Shown here piece after piece: positions 1-9,382 of a stretch of DNA of 64,000 nt. Position 1 is the first letter of the stretch, and every line of letters starts with the position of its first letter. Made by a program: the position numbers and the translations under genes. Source of the DNA: Yersinia intermedia (GTDB taxonomy: Bacteria > Pseudomonadota > Gammaproteobacteria > Enterobacterales > Enterobacteriaceae); NCBI RefSeq assembly GCF_900635455.1, contig NZ_LR134116.1:3038001-3102000 (forward strand). Reading direction: 5' to 3'. The notes below the pieces were generated by a model that did not search any database, was not told where the DNA came from, and saw only the letters and a program-made list of their open reading frames with translations.

Positions 1-1
1 G

Positions 2-223
2 CAACAACGAGTCGCTATTGCCCGTGCCATGGTATCCAATCCAACATTATTGCTAGCTGATGAACCAACCGGTAATTTGGACAGTAAAAACACCCGAAAT
101 GTACTTGAACAATTAAGCAGAATAAATCAGACCGGAACAACCATAATAATGGTTACACACTCAGATGAAGCCGCCACATATGGTAATAGAATAATAACCA
201 TGAGAGATGGTAAATTAACTTGA
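2..223 (+). CDS. ABC transporter ATP-binding protein, C-terminal part (DarD-like), cut by window start
   Basis: Only the last ~73 codons are present; the frame is open from base 2. Visible are the end of the ABC signature (QQRVAIARA), Walker B with the following D-loop (LLLADEPTGNLD) and the switch histidine (VTHS). The 'ADEPTGNLD' form is typical of the MacB/LolD class of ATPases that energise export from the periplasm or trans-envelope export. The gene lies 15 bp upstream of a radical SAM gene in the same direction, so the two are likely cotranscribed. In the darobactin operon the ATPase DarD directly precedes DarE, which suggests this is the exporter ATPase of such a cluster. The family is certain; the darobactin role is inference. 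Confidence 0.85.
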   Translation, partial: QQRVAIARAMVSNPTLLLADEPTGNLDSKNTRNVLEQLSRINQTGTTIIMVTHSDEAATYGNRIITMRDGKLT

Positions 224-238
224 AAATAGGAGCGCAAC

Positions 239-1549
239 ATGCGTGATATAATACCCATCGTAAACATAGATAGCGTTAATATTAGAGACATAAATATTAG
301 AAAACTGGAGGAATTAACCTCGTGTGAATATAAAGCATTATCAGCCTATCTCATCGGGAAGATTCCTGCTAGCCAATTATTGGATGGTGATGAGTTAACT
401 CTATTTAATAAAGAGTTAACTCATCATATGGAGGTAAAAGCAATAAATGCAGATAAACTCGTGATTGTCCTGAAGGCCACACGATTATGCAACCTTCGTT
501 GTACCTATTGTCACTCCTGGGCTGAAGGCCCTAACCAAAGCATTTCATTCGATATACTAATACGTGCGATACATAAAATCCTCTCAATTCCGAATGTAAA
601 TAGATTCGAATTTGTATGGCATGGTGGAGAAGTGACATTACTTAAGCCACTGTTTTTCAAAAAACTTATCTGGTTACAGCAGCAATTTAAACGCCCTGAG
701 CAATATATCACCAATGCAATGCAGTCAAATATAGTGAATCTTTCTGAGGAGTGGTTAACGTTTATCAAAGGCATAGGAATGAACGTTGGGATCAGTCTTG
801 ATGGTGTACCTGCGGTTAATGATAAGCGGCGAGTGGACTACCGAGGGAAGGGAACATCTGAACGGGTAGCCATAGGAATAAAAAAACTACAGCATTACAA
901 TATACTATATGGTGCACTTATCGTTGTCGACCGGGAAGTATATCAAACAGACATGAGAGAGATGTTGGATTACTTTATTTCAATAGATTTAACTGGCATT
1001 GAATTCCTTAATATTGTTCCAGACAATCGTCTGGTTGCGGGTGAATATATTGGGAATGACTTTATCAGTTATGCTGAGTTCATCAAATTTCTATCAGATT
1101 TATTTATTATTTGGATAAAAGATTATCGTGAAAAAATACATATTACTATTTTCGAGGATTTTATCAAAGCCTTAAAATATCCTGATGAAAAACTCTCTGC
1201 CTGTTATTGGTCTGGCAATTGCTCACAAGAAATCATTACTTTAGAACCTAATGGTGATATCTCTCCCTGTGACAAATATAGAGGTGATGCCAATAGTATT
1301 TATGGTTCGATACTGAATATTGAGTTAGCCGACCTGCTTGCTAACTCATCACATAATCAGCAGGCGGTAATCGAAGAAATAGAGGCAACTAAAAAAATGC
1401 ACCACTGTAAGTGGTTTCCTATCTGTCATGGCGGTTGCCCCCATGACCGGGTTATTAATCGCAGACATACCAAGGGATATAATGATACATGCTGCGGTAC
1501 CGGGAAATTATTAGCTACCATTGAGGATTATTTAGCAACCACAGGCTGA
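239..1549 (+). CDS. darE: Radical SAM/SPASM peptide maturase, probably darobactin-type DarE
   Basis: The 436-residue protein has the radical SAM motif C84-x3-C88-x2-C91 (RLCNLRCTYC) that binds the catalytic 4Fe-4S cluster. A cysteine-rich SPASM-like C-terminus follows (C322, C328, C344, C390, C396, C400, C418, C419), expected to hold auxiliary clusters. Such enzymes modify ribosomally made peptides; DarE forms the fused ether and C-C rings of darobactin, a BamA-targeting antibiotic known from Photorhabdus and Yersinia. A clear ribosome site (TAGGAG) precedes the ATG. Position right after an ABC-exporter ATPase matches the order darD-darE. Codons are rich in ATA, AGA and AAA, visibly more AT-rich than the neighbouring core genes, which fits horizontal acquisition. 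Alternative: an XYE-type triceptide maturase (XyeB). The precursor peptide gene is outside the window. Confidence 0.68.
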   Translation: MRDIIPIVNIDSVNIRDINIRKLEELTSCEYKALSAYLIGKIPASQLLDGDELTLFNKELTHHMEVKAINADKLVIVLKATRLCNLRCTYCHSWAEGPNQSISFDILIRAIHKILSIPNVNRFEFVWHGGEVTLLKPLFFKKLIWLQQQFKRPEQYITNAMQSNIVNLSEEWLTFIKGIGMNVGISLDGVPAVNDKRRVDYRGKGTSERVAIGIKKLQHYNILYGALIVVDREVYQTDMREMLDYFISIDLTGIEFLNIVPDNRLVAGEYIGNDFISYAEFIKFLSDLFIIWIKDYREKIHITIFEDFIKALKYPDEKLSACYWSGNCSQEIITLEPNGDISPCDKYRGDANSIYGSILNIELADLLANSSHNQQAVIEEIEATKKMHHCKWFPICHGGCPHDRVINRRHTKGYNDTCCGTGKLLATIEDYLATTG

Positions 1550-1574
1550 AGCCACATTGGTACATGGCTTCAGC
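1545..1574. terminator. Hairpin between the convergent darE-like gene and kgtP
   Basis: A perfect 10-bp inverted repeat (GCTGAAGCCA / TGGCTTCAGC) with a 10-nt loop. Its left arm contains the TGA stop of the radical SAM gene. There is no strong T-run on either side, so it may act as a weak bidirectional terminator. Confidence 0.5.
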
Positions 1575-1593
1575 AATTAATGTAGGTTTCGCA

Positions 1594-2922
1594 CTATAAC
1601 TCAACCTCTTGCCCTTTGCGGTGCAAGCGCAATGAAACCAAGAAAGTGACGAAACACATTGCTGAAACATACCAGAAGAAGCTGTTTTCCATGTCAAAAG
1701 ACTTGAGAGATAGCGCCACATATTCGGCACTACCGCCAAACATGGCATTTGCAACTGCATAAGACAGGCCGACACCCAGTGCCCTCACTTCCGGTGGGAA
1801 CATCTCTGCTTTTAGTAATCCGCCAATAGAGGTATAAAAACTCACAATAATCAGGGCGGTAACAATCAGCATAAACGCAATATATGGACTGGTTACCCCT
1901 TTAAGGGCGTGCAGAATAGGTACTGTTAATAACATTGATAATAGGCCAAACGTTAACATAGATGTACGCCGGCTAATACGATCGGATAATGCACCAAATA
2001 AGGGCTGCACTAGCATAAAAATAAATAATGCAGCCGTCATTACCAAACTGGCGGTTTTTACATCCATTCCGGCGGTATTGACTAAATACTTTTGCATATA
2101 AGTGGTGTAGGTATAAAAAGAAAGAGAGCCACCCGCCGTGAAGCCTAGCACCATAATAAATGCGCGGCGGTTCTTCCAGAGCCCTTTCAAACTCCCCGCA
2201 TCTTTCTTATTACGGGTCTTTTCATCCGAGGTTTCATTCAGTGAACGGCGTAAGTAAAGAGCGACCACTGCCAACAGTGCCCCCAGAACAAAAGGAATAC
2301 GCCAGCCCCAACTGTGCAATACCTCTGATGAAAGAGTTTGTTGTAACAAAACCAGTACCAATAATGCCAACAATTGGCCACCAATTAATGTGACATATTG
2401 GAACGAAGCATAAAACCCTTTGCGCCCTTTCACTGCGACTTCACTCATATAGGTGGCACTGGTGCCATATTCGCCACCAACAGATAACCCCTGGAATAAA
2501 CGGGCGACTAAGAGCAAGACCGGCGCCAGGCTACCAATTGACGCATAGGTTGGCAGGCAAGCAATCATCAACGAACCGGCGCACATCATATAGACCGAAA
2601 TCAACATGGATAACTTGCGACCATGTTTGTCAGCAATATAACCGAACAGCCAGCCACCAATCGGGCGCATCAAAAAGCCAGCAGCAAAAACACCGGCAGT
2701 CTGCACTAATTGGGTGGTTGGATTATCACTGGGGAAAAAAAGCGGGGCAAAATAGAGTGCGCAGAAAGAATAAATATAGAAATCAAACCATTCAACCAAA
2801 TTCCCGGAAGAGGCCCCGACGATGGCTCGTATTCGTTGCCGAGTATCCGCCTTCTCTGTCAGACGTGCTGATGCCCCCTTCCCCTCTGCCACAGTAGTGT
2901 CTAATGAATTTGTTTCAACCAT
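1594..2922 (-). CDS. kgtP: Alpha-ketoglutarate permease KgtP (MHS family, MFS)
   Basis: This 442-residue inner-membrane symporter takes up 2-oxoglutarate with protons. It closely matches E. coli KgtP along its length. Around residue 40 is [10 protein letters not shown], typical of metabolite:H+ symporters. The loop 2-3 MFS signature ([10 protein letters not shown]) lies near residue 105 and [19 protein letters not shown] near 158, with about 12 hydrophobic segments. Length agrees with the family (~430). It is transcribed toward the darE-like gene and ends 44 bp from it, so it marks the boundary between the AT-rich cluster and the core chromosome. Confidence 0.93.
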   Translation of the reverse strand: MVETNSLDTTVAEGKGASARLTEKADTRQRIRAIVGASSGNLVEWFDFYIYSFCALYFAPLFFPSDNPTTQLVQTAGVFAAGFLMRPIGGWLFGYIADKHGRKLSMLISVYMMCAGSLMIACLPTYASIGSLAPVLLLVARLFQGLSVGGEYGTSATYMSEVAVKGRKGFYASFQYVTLIGGQLLALLVLVLLQQTLSSEVLHSWGWRIPFVLGALLAVVALYLRRSLNETSDEKTRNKKDAGSLKGLWKNRRAFIMVLGFTAGGSLSFYTYTTYMQKYLVNTAGMDVKTASLVMTAALFIFMLVQPLFGALSDRISRRTSMLTFGLLSMLLTVPILHALKGVTSPYIAFMLIVTALIIVSFYTSIGGLLKAEMFPPEVRALGVGLSYAVANAMFGGSAEYVALSLKSFDMENSFFWYVSAMCFVTFLVSLRLHRKGQEVEL

Positions 2923-3254
2923 ATTGATGCGTCTGCCATATTGTTAAACGTCCATGCCACCATAAGCTCAGAACTGAGAAAGCACAGACACTGAACTCTC
3001 ATTTTATATTGTTAGATTGTTATATATTGGTAACATTATCGTTTCAATGAGAGTTATCGTGCGGAGAGCAGTTTAGGAAAAACCTCAAATTCTCTTGTGA
3101 TCTCAAGCACATAAATATGTTAAGTCGACTGTTTAATAAAGGTTTTCTTGTGAGCGGGGCTACAGAAAACAAATGGGATCAATCGGTAACGAAAGTGACG
3201 ATCAATGGTCAGCACCAGGATTTCGCTGACCATGTGCTCGCCTCCCCTTGTCGT
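2923..3254. other. Intergenic region upstream of kgtP
   Basis: About 330 bp without a credible gene. The kgtP-proximal half is AT-rich and presumably holds its promoter. Bases 3205-3233 form a perfect 9-bp hairpin (ATGGTCAGC / GCTGACCAT) just beyond the stop of the DUF924 gene, a possible T-poor terminator for that gene. Confidence 0.4.
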
Positions 3255-3794
3255 CTAGAAAGCAGAGCCTGGCTGTAAAAGAAAAGCCTGTTCCTCTGCG
3301 CTGGAGACTCGCCCAAGGATATGATTGCGATGTGGGTAACGGCCAAAGCGATCGATAATCGCTTTATGGCGTAACTCATAATCAAGCTGATTGTCATCAT
3401 CCAATGCAGTAAAGAGCTCTAATGCTTGTTTATGAATAAGCGCCGATTCGGAATGCATAAAAGGAAGATAAAGAAAACCGCGTTGAATATCAGATAGTTG
3501 TTCCGCCTGACCACTGTTGATCGCTTCTTGCGCCAGGACCAGCGCCATACCATCGCAAGAAAATGACGCGGGTAAATCACGGAACAGATTTCTACTGAAC
3601 TGATCCAGTATCAATATTTCCGCCAAACGCCCTTCTATTTTAGACCGCCAGTGAGCCAATTCCCCTTTAGACGCAGCTTGCCAAACAGGGCCAAACCGCT
3701 TGCGTAACAGAGCATCAAAATCTTCATTCTTTTTGAACCACAATACCGGGTCAATCTCACTAAACCAGAATTCCAGAATCTTTTGATACTCCAT
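3255..3794 (-). CDS. DUF924 family protein
   Basis: A 179-residue soluble protein of the DUF924 family, with the typical opening (KILEFWFSEIDPVLWFKKNEDFD), the central LILDQFSRNLFRD and the late FGRYPHRNHILGR. These proteins are all-helical, TPR-like and of unknown biochemical role. The frame extends 20 codons further upstream, but the ATG at 3794 (MEYQK) fits the family start. It stands alone between kgtP and the divergent moeA. Confidence 0.85.
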   Translation of the reverse strand: MEYQKILEFWFSEIDPVLWFKKNEDFDALLRKRFGPVWQAASKGELAHWRSKIEGRLAEILILDQFSRNLFRDLPASFSCDGMALVLAQEAINSGQAEQLSDIQRGFLYLPFMHSESALIHKQALELFTALDDDNQLDYELRHKAIIDRFGRYPHRNHILGRVSSAEEQAFLLQPGSAF

Positions 3795-3997
3795 GTCACA
3801 CCCCTGTGTTGCCTGCCGAAGGTTTATACCCATGAAAATAATAGCACTGATCAAGCTAGCATCAGTCTATCGTCTCTTTGCGCCGCCATCCATTCACCCA
3901 CCTGACAATCTCTGCCATAATGGTTCCATTATTTGATGGTAGCTCAGCACCCATAATTACCTCTAGCTAACGGTGCACACTGACCACGGAGTCCAGC

Positions 3998-5236
3998 ATG
4001 GATCACAGTAATACCTCGGATTTACTCTCTCTCGAACAAGCTCTGACTAAAATGCTGTCGCAGGTTACACCATTGCAAGCAACAGAAACCGTCGCATTAA
4101 CCGAAGCGGCGGGCCGAATCACCGCCAGTGCAATTACATCACCGATTGCTGTCCCCCCTTTCGCCAACTCCGCGATGGACGGATATGCCGTGCGTTGTAA
4201 TGAGCTTAGCAGCACATTACCGCTGCCGGTGGCCGGTAAGGCTTTTGCCGGTGCACCGTTTAAAGGTGAGTGGCCAGCCAATACTTGCGTGCGAATCATG
4301 ACCGGTGCCCCTATTCCTGAAGGAGCCGATGCCGTCATCATGCAAGAACAGGCCGTGGCTAGCGAACAAGGTGTCATATTCAATAGCCATGTGCAGGTTG
4401 GGCAAAATATCCGCTTGCCGGGTGAAGATATCCAACAGGGTGCTGCCGTTTTCCCCGCAGGGGTAAAATTAGGCGCGGCGCAATTGCCGCTACTCGCCTC
4501 ATTAGGCATTGCAGAGATTGCCGTGTTTCGCACACTGAAAGTGGCTATTTTCTCCACCGGCGATGAATTGCAACCGGTCGGGCAGCCCTTAGGCGAAGGA
4601 CAGATTTACGATACCAACCGCTTCGCGGTACGGTTGATGCTGCAACAGTTAGGCTGCCAGATAGTTGACCTTGGCGTGATCCGTGACGATCAACACGCAT
4701 TGCGCAAAGCATTTGAACAAGCCGATGCCGCCGCTGACCTTGTTATCAGCAGTGGGGGTGTCTCGGTGGGTGAAGCGGATTACACCAAACAGATGCTGGA
4801 AGAGTTAGGCGATATCGGTTTCTGGAAGTTGGCGATAAAACCCGGCAAACCGTTTGCTTTCGGCAAATTGGATAACGCCTGGTTCTGCGGCTTACCGGGT
4901 AATCCGGTCTCGGCTGCGCTAACATTCTATCAGTTGGTACAACCCCTTATTGCTAAACTCTCCGGCCATGCGGGGTGGCGTCCACCACTGCGCCTCAACG
5001 CGGTCGCGGCGACAAAATTGAAGAAATCCCCTGGCCGTTTAGATTTTCAACGCGGTATTTTCTCCACCAATGCTAACGGTGAATTGGAAGTACGTACTAC
5101 CGGCCATCAGGGGTCTCACGTATTCAGTTCATTCAGCCAAGGTAACTGCTTTATTGTGCTGGAACGCGAGCGCGGCTCAGTCTCGGTCGGTGAAACAGTT
5201 GAAATCGAACTGTTTAACGGGCTATTGGGGCAATAA
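3998..5236 (+). CDS. moeA: Molybdopterin molybdotransferase MoeA
   Basis: MoeA inserts molybdate into adenylylated molybdopterin, the last common step of molybdenum cofactor synthesis in the cytoplasm. The 412 residues match E. coli MoeA (411). Landmarks are [14 protein letters not shown] at 53-66 with the conserved Asp61, [17 protein letters not shown] near 101-117, the MoCF fold with FSTGDEL near 187, [13 protein letters not shown] near 252, KPGKPFAFG near 278 and LPGNPVSA near 298. It lies 24 bp upstream of moeB in the same direction, as in E. coli, so the pair is probably one operon. Confidence 0.96.
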   Translation: MDHSNTSDLLSLEQALTKMLSQVTPLQATETVALTEAAGRITASAITSPIAVPPFANSAMDGYAVRCNELSSTLPLPVAGKAFAGAPFKGEWPANTCVRIMTGAPIPEGADAVIMQEQAVASEQGVIFNSHVQVGQNIRLPGEDIQQGAAVFPAGVKLGAAQLPLLASLGIAEIAVFRTLKVAIFSTGDELQPVGQPLGEGQIYDTNRFAVRLMLQQLGCQIVDLGVIRDDQHALRKAFEQADAAADLVISSGGVSVGEADYTKQMLEELGDIGFWKLAIKPGKPFAFGKLDNAWFCGLPGNPVSAALTFYQLVQPLIAKLSGHAGWRPPLRLNAVAATKLKKSPGRLDFQRGIFSTNANGELEVRTTGHQGSHVFSSFSQGNCFIVLERERGSVSVGETVEIELFNGLLGQ

Positions 5237-5260
5237 ATTGTATATGGTGAAGAGGCTGAC

Positions 5261-6016
5261 ATGTTGCCAGAACTGACCGATGCCCAGGCCCTGCGTTATA
5301 ACCGGCAAATCGTCCTGCGCGGTTTTGATTTTGACGGTCAGGAAAAACTGAATGCCGCTAAGGTGTTAATCGTTGGATTGGGGGGGCTGGGGTGCGCAGC
5401 CGCACAATATCTGGCAGCAGCAGGGGTGGGCCACCTTACCCTGCTGGATTTTGATACGGTTTCGCTTTCTAACCTGCAACGGCAGGTTTTGCATCGCGAT
5501 AATCGTATCGGAATGTCAAAAGTGGCCTCTGCAGCACTGACGCTGTCTGAAATGAACCCCCATTTGGCACTGAAATCCATTGATGGTCAGTTAAATGACC
5601 AACAACTCGCGGCAACCATTGCTGAACATCAGTTGGTGTTGGATTGTACCGATAATGTCACCAGCCGCGAGCAACTCAATCGCCTGTGTCATGCACAACA
5701 TAAACCACTGGTTTCAGGTGCAGCAATTCGCATGGAGGGGCAAATAAGTGTCTTCACTTATCAGCCAAACCAACCCTGCTATCGCTGCCTCAGTCGGTTA
5801 TTCGGTGACAATGCACTGACCTGTGTTGAAGCTGGGGTAATGTCACCCTTGGTGGGTATCATTGGTAATTTACAAGCGATGGAAGCCATAAAACTGTTGG
5901 CTGATTATGGTCAGGTGATATCTGGGCGCATATTGATGTATGACGCCGCAACGGCAGAGTTTCGGACCATGAAGCTAGCCAAAGATGTCCATTGTGAAGT
6001 CTGTGGCAAAGATTAG
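5261..6016 (+). CDS. moeB: Molybdopterin-synthase adenylyltransferase MoeB
   Basis: MoeB uses ATP to adenylate the C-terminal glycine of MoaD so that it can receive sulfur for molybdopterin synthesis. The 251-residue protein is a ThiF/E1-like fold. It shows the nucleotide-binding glycine loop GLGGLGCAAAQYLAAAGVG (39-57), catalytic Asp131 in LDCTDN, and a structural zinc site formed by two CxxC pairs (C173/C176 and C245/C248). The ribosome site overlaps the end of the moeA-moeB gap (GAAGAGGCTGAC before ATG). It follows moeA in the same operon. Confidence 0.96.
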   Translation: MLPELTDAQALRYNRQIVLRGFDFDGQEKLNAAKVLIVGLGGLGCAAAQYLAAAGVGHLTLLDFDTVSLSNLQRQVLHRDNRIGMSKVASAALTLSEMNPHLALKSIDGQLNDQQLAATIAEHQLVLDCTDNVTSREQLNRLCHAQHKPLVSGAAIRMEGQISVFTYQPNQPCYRCLSRLFGDNALTCVEAGVMSPLVGIIGNLQAMEAIKLLADYGQVISGRILMYDAATAEFRTMKLAKDVHCEVCGKD

Positions 6017-6031
6017 CCGCCTATTTAGCGC

Positions 6032-6060
6032 AAAAAAAAAGCTGATGCAATGCATCAGCT
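6032..6060 (-). terminator. Rho-independent terminator of ybiT
   Basis: Read on the minus strand, a 10-bp perfect stem (AGCTGATGCA / TGCATCAGCT) is followed by nine T. It lies 26 bp past the ybiT stop and would also separate the convergent moeB transcript. Confidence 0.8.
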
Positions 6061-6085
6061 CTCTTATCAACACACAATCAACTAA

Positions 6086-7681
6086 TCAGGACTGAATACC
6101 CTGGCTACGCAGATAGTCTTCGTAGTTACCGGTAAAGTCGATCAGCTTGCCTGGTGTCATTTCAATCACTCGGGTTGCCAAAGAACTGACGAACTCACGG
6201 TCATGGGAAACGAAGATTAGCGTGCCTTCGTACATTTCCAATGCCATGTTCAGCGCTTCAATCGATTCCATATCCAAATGGTTGGTTGGCTCATCCATTA
6301 CCATGATGTTAGGGCGCTGCATCATCAGCTTACCAAACAACATCCGCCCTTTCTCACCACCAGACAAGACCTGTACTTTCTTCTTGATATCGTCCTGGCT
6401 AAACAGCAAACGACCCAGCACACTGCGCACAGCCTGCTCGTCGTCTTTTTCCTGTTTCCACTGACTCATCCAGTCAAATACCGTCAAATCGATTTCAAAG
6501 TCGCTGGCGTGATCCTGCGCATAGTAACCGATCTTACTGTTTTCAGACCATTTCACGGTACCAGAATCCGGCTCATAATCCCCAACCAAGGTTTTCAGCA
6601 AAGTAGATTTACCGATACCGTTTGGCCCAAGGATAGCCACTTTTTCACCCACTTCCAGGCGCAAATCCAGTTTTTTAAACAGCGGACCGTCATCAAAACC
6701 TTTGGTCAACAGTTCAACTTCCAGCGCATTACGGAACAGCTTTTTATCCTGATCAAAGCGGATAAACGGGTTCTGGCGGCTAGACGCTTTCACTTCATCA
6801 AGTTGAATTTTATCAATCTGACGAGCACGAGACGTCGCCTGTTTGGATTTAGAGGCGTTGGCACTAAAGCGGCTAACGAAAGATTGCAGCTCAGAAATCT
6901 GGGCCTTTTTCTTGGCGTTATCTGACAGCAGACGATCGCGAGCTTGTGTCGCCGCCGTCATGTATTCGTCATAGTTACCCGGATAAACACGCAGTTCGCC
7001 ATAATCCAGATCCGCCATGTGGGTACACACCATGTTCAGGAAGTGACGGTCATGGGAAATAATGATCATGGTGCTACTACGTTCGTTCAGCACTTGCTCC
7101 AACCAGCGGATAGTATCGATATCCAAGTTGTTGGTCGGTTCGTCGAGTAATAAAATTTCCGGGTCTGAGAACAGGGCTTGCGCCAGCAATACACGCAATT
7201 TAAAGCCAGGAGCGATTTCGCTCATCAACCCATAATGTTGTTCAACCGGAATACCGACACCAAGCAGTAATTCACCGGCACGTGCTTCTGCGCTGTAACC
7301 ATCCATTTCACCGTAGGCAACTTCCAGATCAGCCACTTTATAGCCGTCTGCTTCGCTCATTTCAGCCATAGCGTAGATGCGATCGCGCTCTTCTTTTACT
7401 TCCCACAGTTCGCCGTGTCCCATAATAACGGTGTCCAGCACTGTGTTGTTTTCAAAGGCGAATTGGTCCTGACGTAACTTACCCAGACGCTCATTCGGGT
7501 CAAGGAATACGTTACCGCCGCTCGGCACTAAATCACCGCCAAGGATTTTCATGAAGGTGGATTTACCACAGCCATTAGCGCCGATCAGACCATAGCGATT
7601 ACCGCCACCGAATTTTACTGAAATGTTTTCAAACAGCGGCTTGCTGCCGAATTGCATGGTGATATTGTTAGTACTTAGCAC
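6086..7681 (-). CDS. ybiT: ABC-F family ATPase YbiT
   Basis: A 531-residue soluble ABC-F protein with two ATPase domains and no membrane segment; such proteins act on the ribosome. Domain 1 has Walker [10 protein letters not shown] and Walker [13 protein letters not shown]. The interdomain arm is the charged stretch around [15 protein letters not shown]. Domain 2 has GPNGIGKST and [11 protein letters not shown], with LSGGE signature motifs in place. The start is the GTG at 7681 (giving [12 protein letters not shown]), which reproduces the E. coli YbiT N-terminus and length (530). The frame is open 27 codons further upstream, but that extension has no family counterpart. Confidence 0.93.
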   Translation of the reverse strand: MLSTNNITMQFGSKPLFENISVKFGGGNRYGLIGANGCGKSTFMKILGGDLVPSGGNVFLDPNERLGKLRQDQFAFENNTVLDTVIMGHGELWEVKEERDRIYAMAEMSEADGYKVADLEVAYGEMDGYSAEARAGELLLGVGIPVEQHYGLMSEIAPGFKLRVLLAQALFSDPEILLLDEPTNNLDIDTIRWLEQVLNERSSTMIIISHDRHFLNMVCTHMADLDYGELRVYPGNYDEYMTAATQARDRLLSDNAKKKAQISELQSFVSRFSANASKSKQATSRARQIDKIQLDEVKASSRQNPFIRFDQDKKLFRNALEVELLTKGFDDGPLFKKLDLRLEVGEKVAILGPNGIGKSTLLKTLVGDYEPDSGTVKWSENSKIGYYAQDHASDFEIDLTVFDWMSQWKQEKDDEQAVRSVLGRLLFSQDDIKKKVQVLSGGEKGRMLFGKLMMQRPNIMVMDEPTNHLDMESIEALNMALEMYEGTLIFVSHDREFVSSLATRVIEMTPGKLIDFTGNYEDYLRSQGIQS

Positions 7682-7858
7682 AGAGCTCGCTCTCGATTGG
7701 ATTACTGAATAGGGATATTCAAGAATTATAGAAAATGTGATTCGGCGCGCATTATGCCACAAGATGGCAAGAGTATCGCCTCCAGTTTTGCACGAAATCT
7801 CAGCAAGCGCTTAAATCTGGCGCTAAGTGGCGATGGCAGTAAAAACTTGATGCCCCTA

Positions 7859-7878
7859 AAAGGGGCTATTAGCCCCTT
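7859..7878 (-). terminator. Terminator-like hairpin downstream of the M24-like gene
   Basis: AAGGGGCT / AGCCCCTT forms an 8-bp stem with a 3-nt loop, 36 bp past the stop of the M24-like gene. A second overlapping repeat (GCCCCTAAAAGGGGC) lies at 7852-7866. The trailing T-run is short. Confidence 0.5.
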
Positions 7879-7913
7879 AAATAAATAACCTAAACCCTGG
7901 CTTATTCGTGCTG

Positions 7914-9332
7914 TTACTCATCAAAACATTGCAATGCGCTGTATTTATCCAGCAGGAACGGTCGCAGATAGCCAACCGTGTTAGACATCGGTAGCACCTC
8001 TTCACTGAGATGGATATTCAGGATATCGCTGAGATAACTACGCCGTTTTTGTATTCTTTGCCAAACATCAGGATACTGTGCAGCCAGCGCATTACGTAAA
8101 TGCTGATCAGCCAGTGCAATACACTCCTCAGCACTCACTCCGGCATAACCTTTTACCGAAGGAATGATATCGATTTGGAATATCATCCCACTGCGAATTC
8201 TCTCTTCAGAATCGCTATAAATGGGAGAGCACAACCATTCTTCATCAGCAACTAAATGGCCGGGGTTGAGCGACCAATGATATTGTGATTTAGGGAAAAC
8301 CGTATCCACTAATGCGTACATCTCTTTACCTGGCATACCAATACGAATATTTTCCAGCCAAGCGACCACAGTGGTGTAATAAGGTAGCGCGACCTTAGCA
8401 AGATAGTCTCTTTCCGCGTGCGGCAGTTCACCTGCCTGATGCACCGCATAGCCGGTTCTACTGCTCAAACCGCCTTTAAAGCCGGTGGTCAATGATATTT
8501 TATCGCCGAGTTGTACCGCTTTATCACTGGGATATAAGTTAGCCTGTTCAAATCTGATGCCGGTCGCTGCAATCATCACAACGCTATTCGGTTGGCCTTC
8601 ATCTGCCAGATAACTGCCAAGTTGCTTTTCTGTTATGCCGATATCAACCGCTGCTAATGCGTTAAGAATACAATTAGACGCCAAATTAGCGCCATATTCA
8701 TAGTGTGCCAATTCATTAGCATTATTAGTCACTCTGGCAGCAATATCACTGCCAATAAATAGACTGGTAGCGTTGATAATCGTTGCTACGGGTGAAGCAG
8801 ACTGCTTAATCGCATCAAAAATAAAATGCGGAATATCAAATAATTGGCTGTTATCATCCAACTTGCTGGTAAACAGTTTCCATCCCACAACCCCAATCTT
8901 TTTAGCCTGCTGAATCCTGGTTGCTGCCAATAATTCAGTAAGCGTTTTATTGTTGCCCATCGGTTGATTTGGCAATGAAAAATAGGGAACATGAATTGCG
9001 GTATTTTTCACTCTGGCATGGTGAGATAGCTTTAAATTCTCGTTACCTAATAATAAATAGACCTCACCTGACACATGTAACACCATAGCCGCTTCTTCAA
9101 AACGGGGAATAAACCCCGCCAGATATTCAAAGTTCCCGCCATGCTCTTTGTCCGCATACACCAATAAATAATCGATATCGGCACGGCGCATATTACGAAT
9201 AACTTTAGCTTGGCGATATTCGATGGTTTCATCGTTAATGGCTACCTTGGTAACAGCATCAAATCTTGGTGGTGTATCAATAGCGTTAAGTTTTGCCTGG
9301 CGATTAATAATCATCTTATTCATAAAAATCAT
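7914..9332 (-). CDS. M24-fold (Xaa-Pro peptidase-like) protein with degenerate metal site
   Basis: The 472-residue protein has a creatinase-like N-terminal domain (to about residue 200) and a C-terminal pita-bread M24 domain. In active M24 enzymes two Asp, one His and two Glu bind the dimetal centre. Aligned by eye, the first Asp is T282 (LTTG), the second S291 (LSSRTG), His359 is kept (NPGH), the first Glu is D388 (FQIDII), and the last Glu (SAEEC, 402-403) is kept. It is therefore probably not a normal metallopeptidase. The start may be the second Met at 9323, better spaced from AGGGTA. It lies 50 bp after a CDF transporter gene and is probably cotranscribed. Function unknown. Confidence 0.75.
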   Translation of the reverse strand: MIFMNKMIINRQAKLNAIDTPPRFDAVTKVAINDETIEYRQAKVIRNMRRADIDYLLVYADKEHGGNFEYLAGFIPRFEEAAMVLHVSGEVYLLLGNENLKLSHHARVKNTAIHVPYFSLPNQPMGNNKTLTELLAATRIQQAKKIGVVGWKLFTSKLDDNSQLFDIPHFIFDAIKQSASPVATIINATSLFIGSDIAARVTNNANELAHYEYGANLASNCILNALAAVDIGITEKQLGSYLADEGQPNSVVMIAATGIRFEQANLYPSDKAVQLGDKISLTTGFKGGLSSRTGYAVHQAGELPHAERDYLAKVALPYYTTVVAWLENIRIGMPGKEMYALVDTVFPKSQYHWSLNPGHLVADEEWLCSPIYSDSEERIRSGMIFQIDIIPSVKGYAGVSAEECIALADQHLRNALAAQYPDVWQRIQKRRSYLSDILNIHLSEEVLPMSNTVGYLRPFLLDKYSALQCFDE

Positions 9333-9382
9333 TACCCTGGTTAATTTATTTACACATCTCCAGACCCGCTAGTAATGTGACG

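Noticed and set aside
3205..3233. Hairpin downstream of the DUF924 gene as a strong terminator
   Set aside because: The stem is perfect, but there is no T-run on either strand, so I mention it only within the intergenic entry.
4003..4557. A 184-codon frame antisense to moeA
   Set aside because: It lies fully within moeA on the opposite strand and its composition mirrors moeA codons.
6278..6925. A 215-codon frame antisense to ybiT
   Set aside because: A shadow of the conserved ybiT gene with no independent support.
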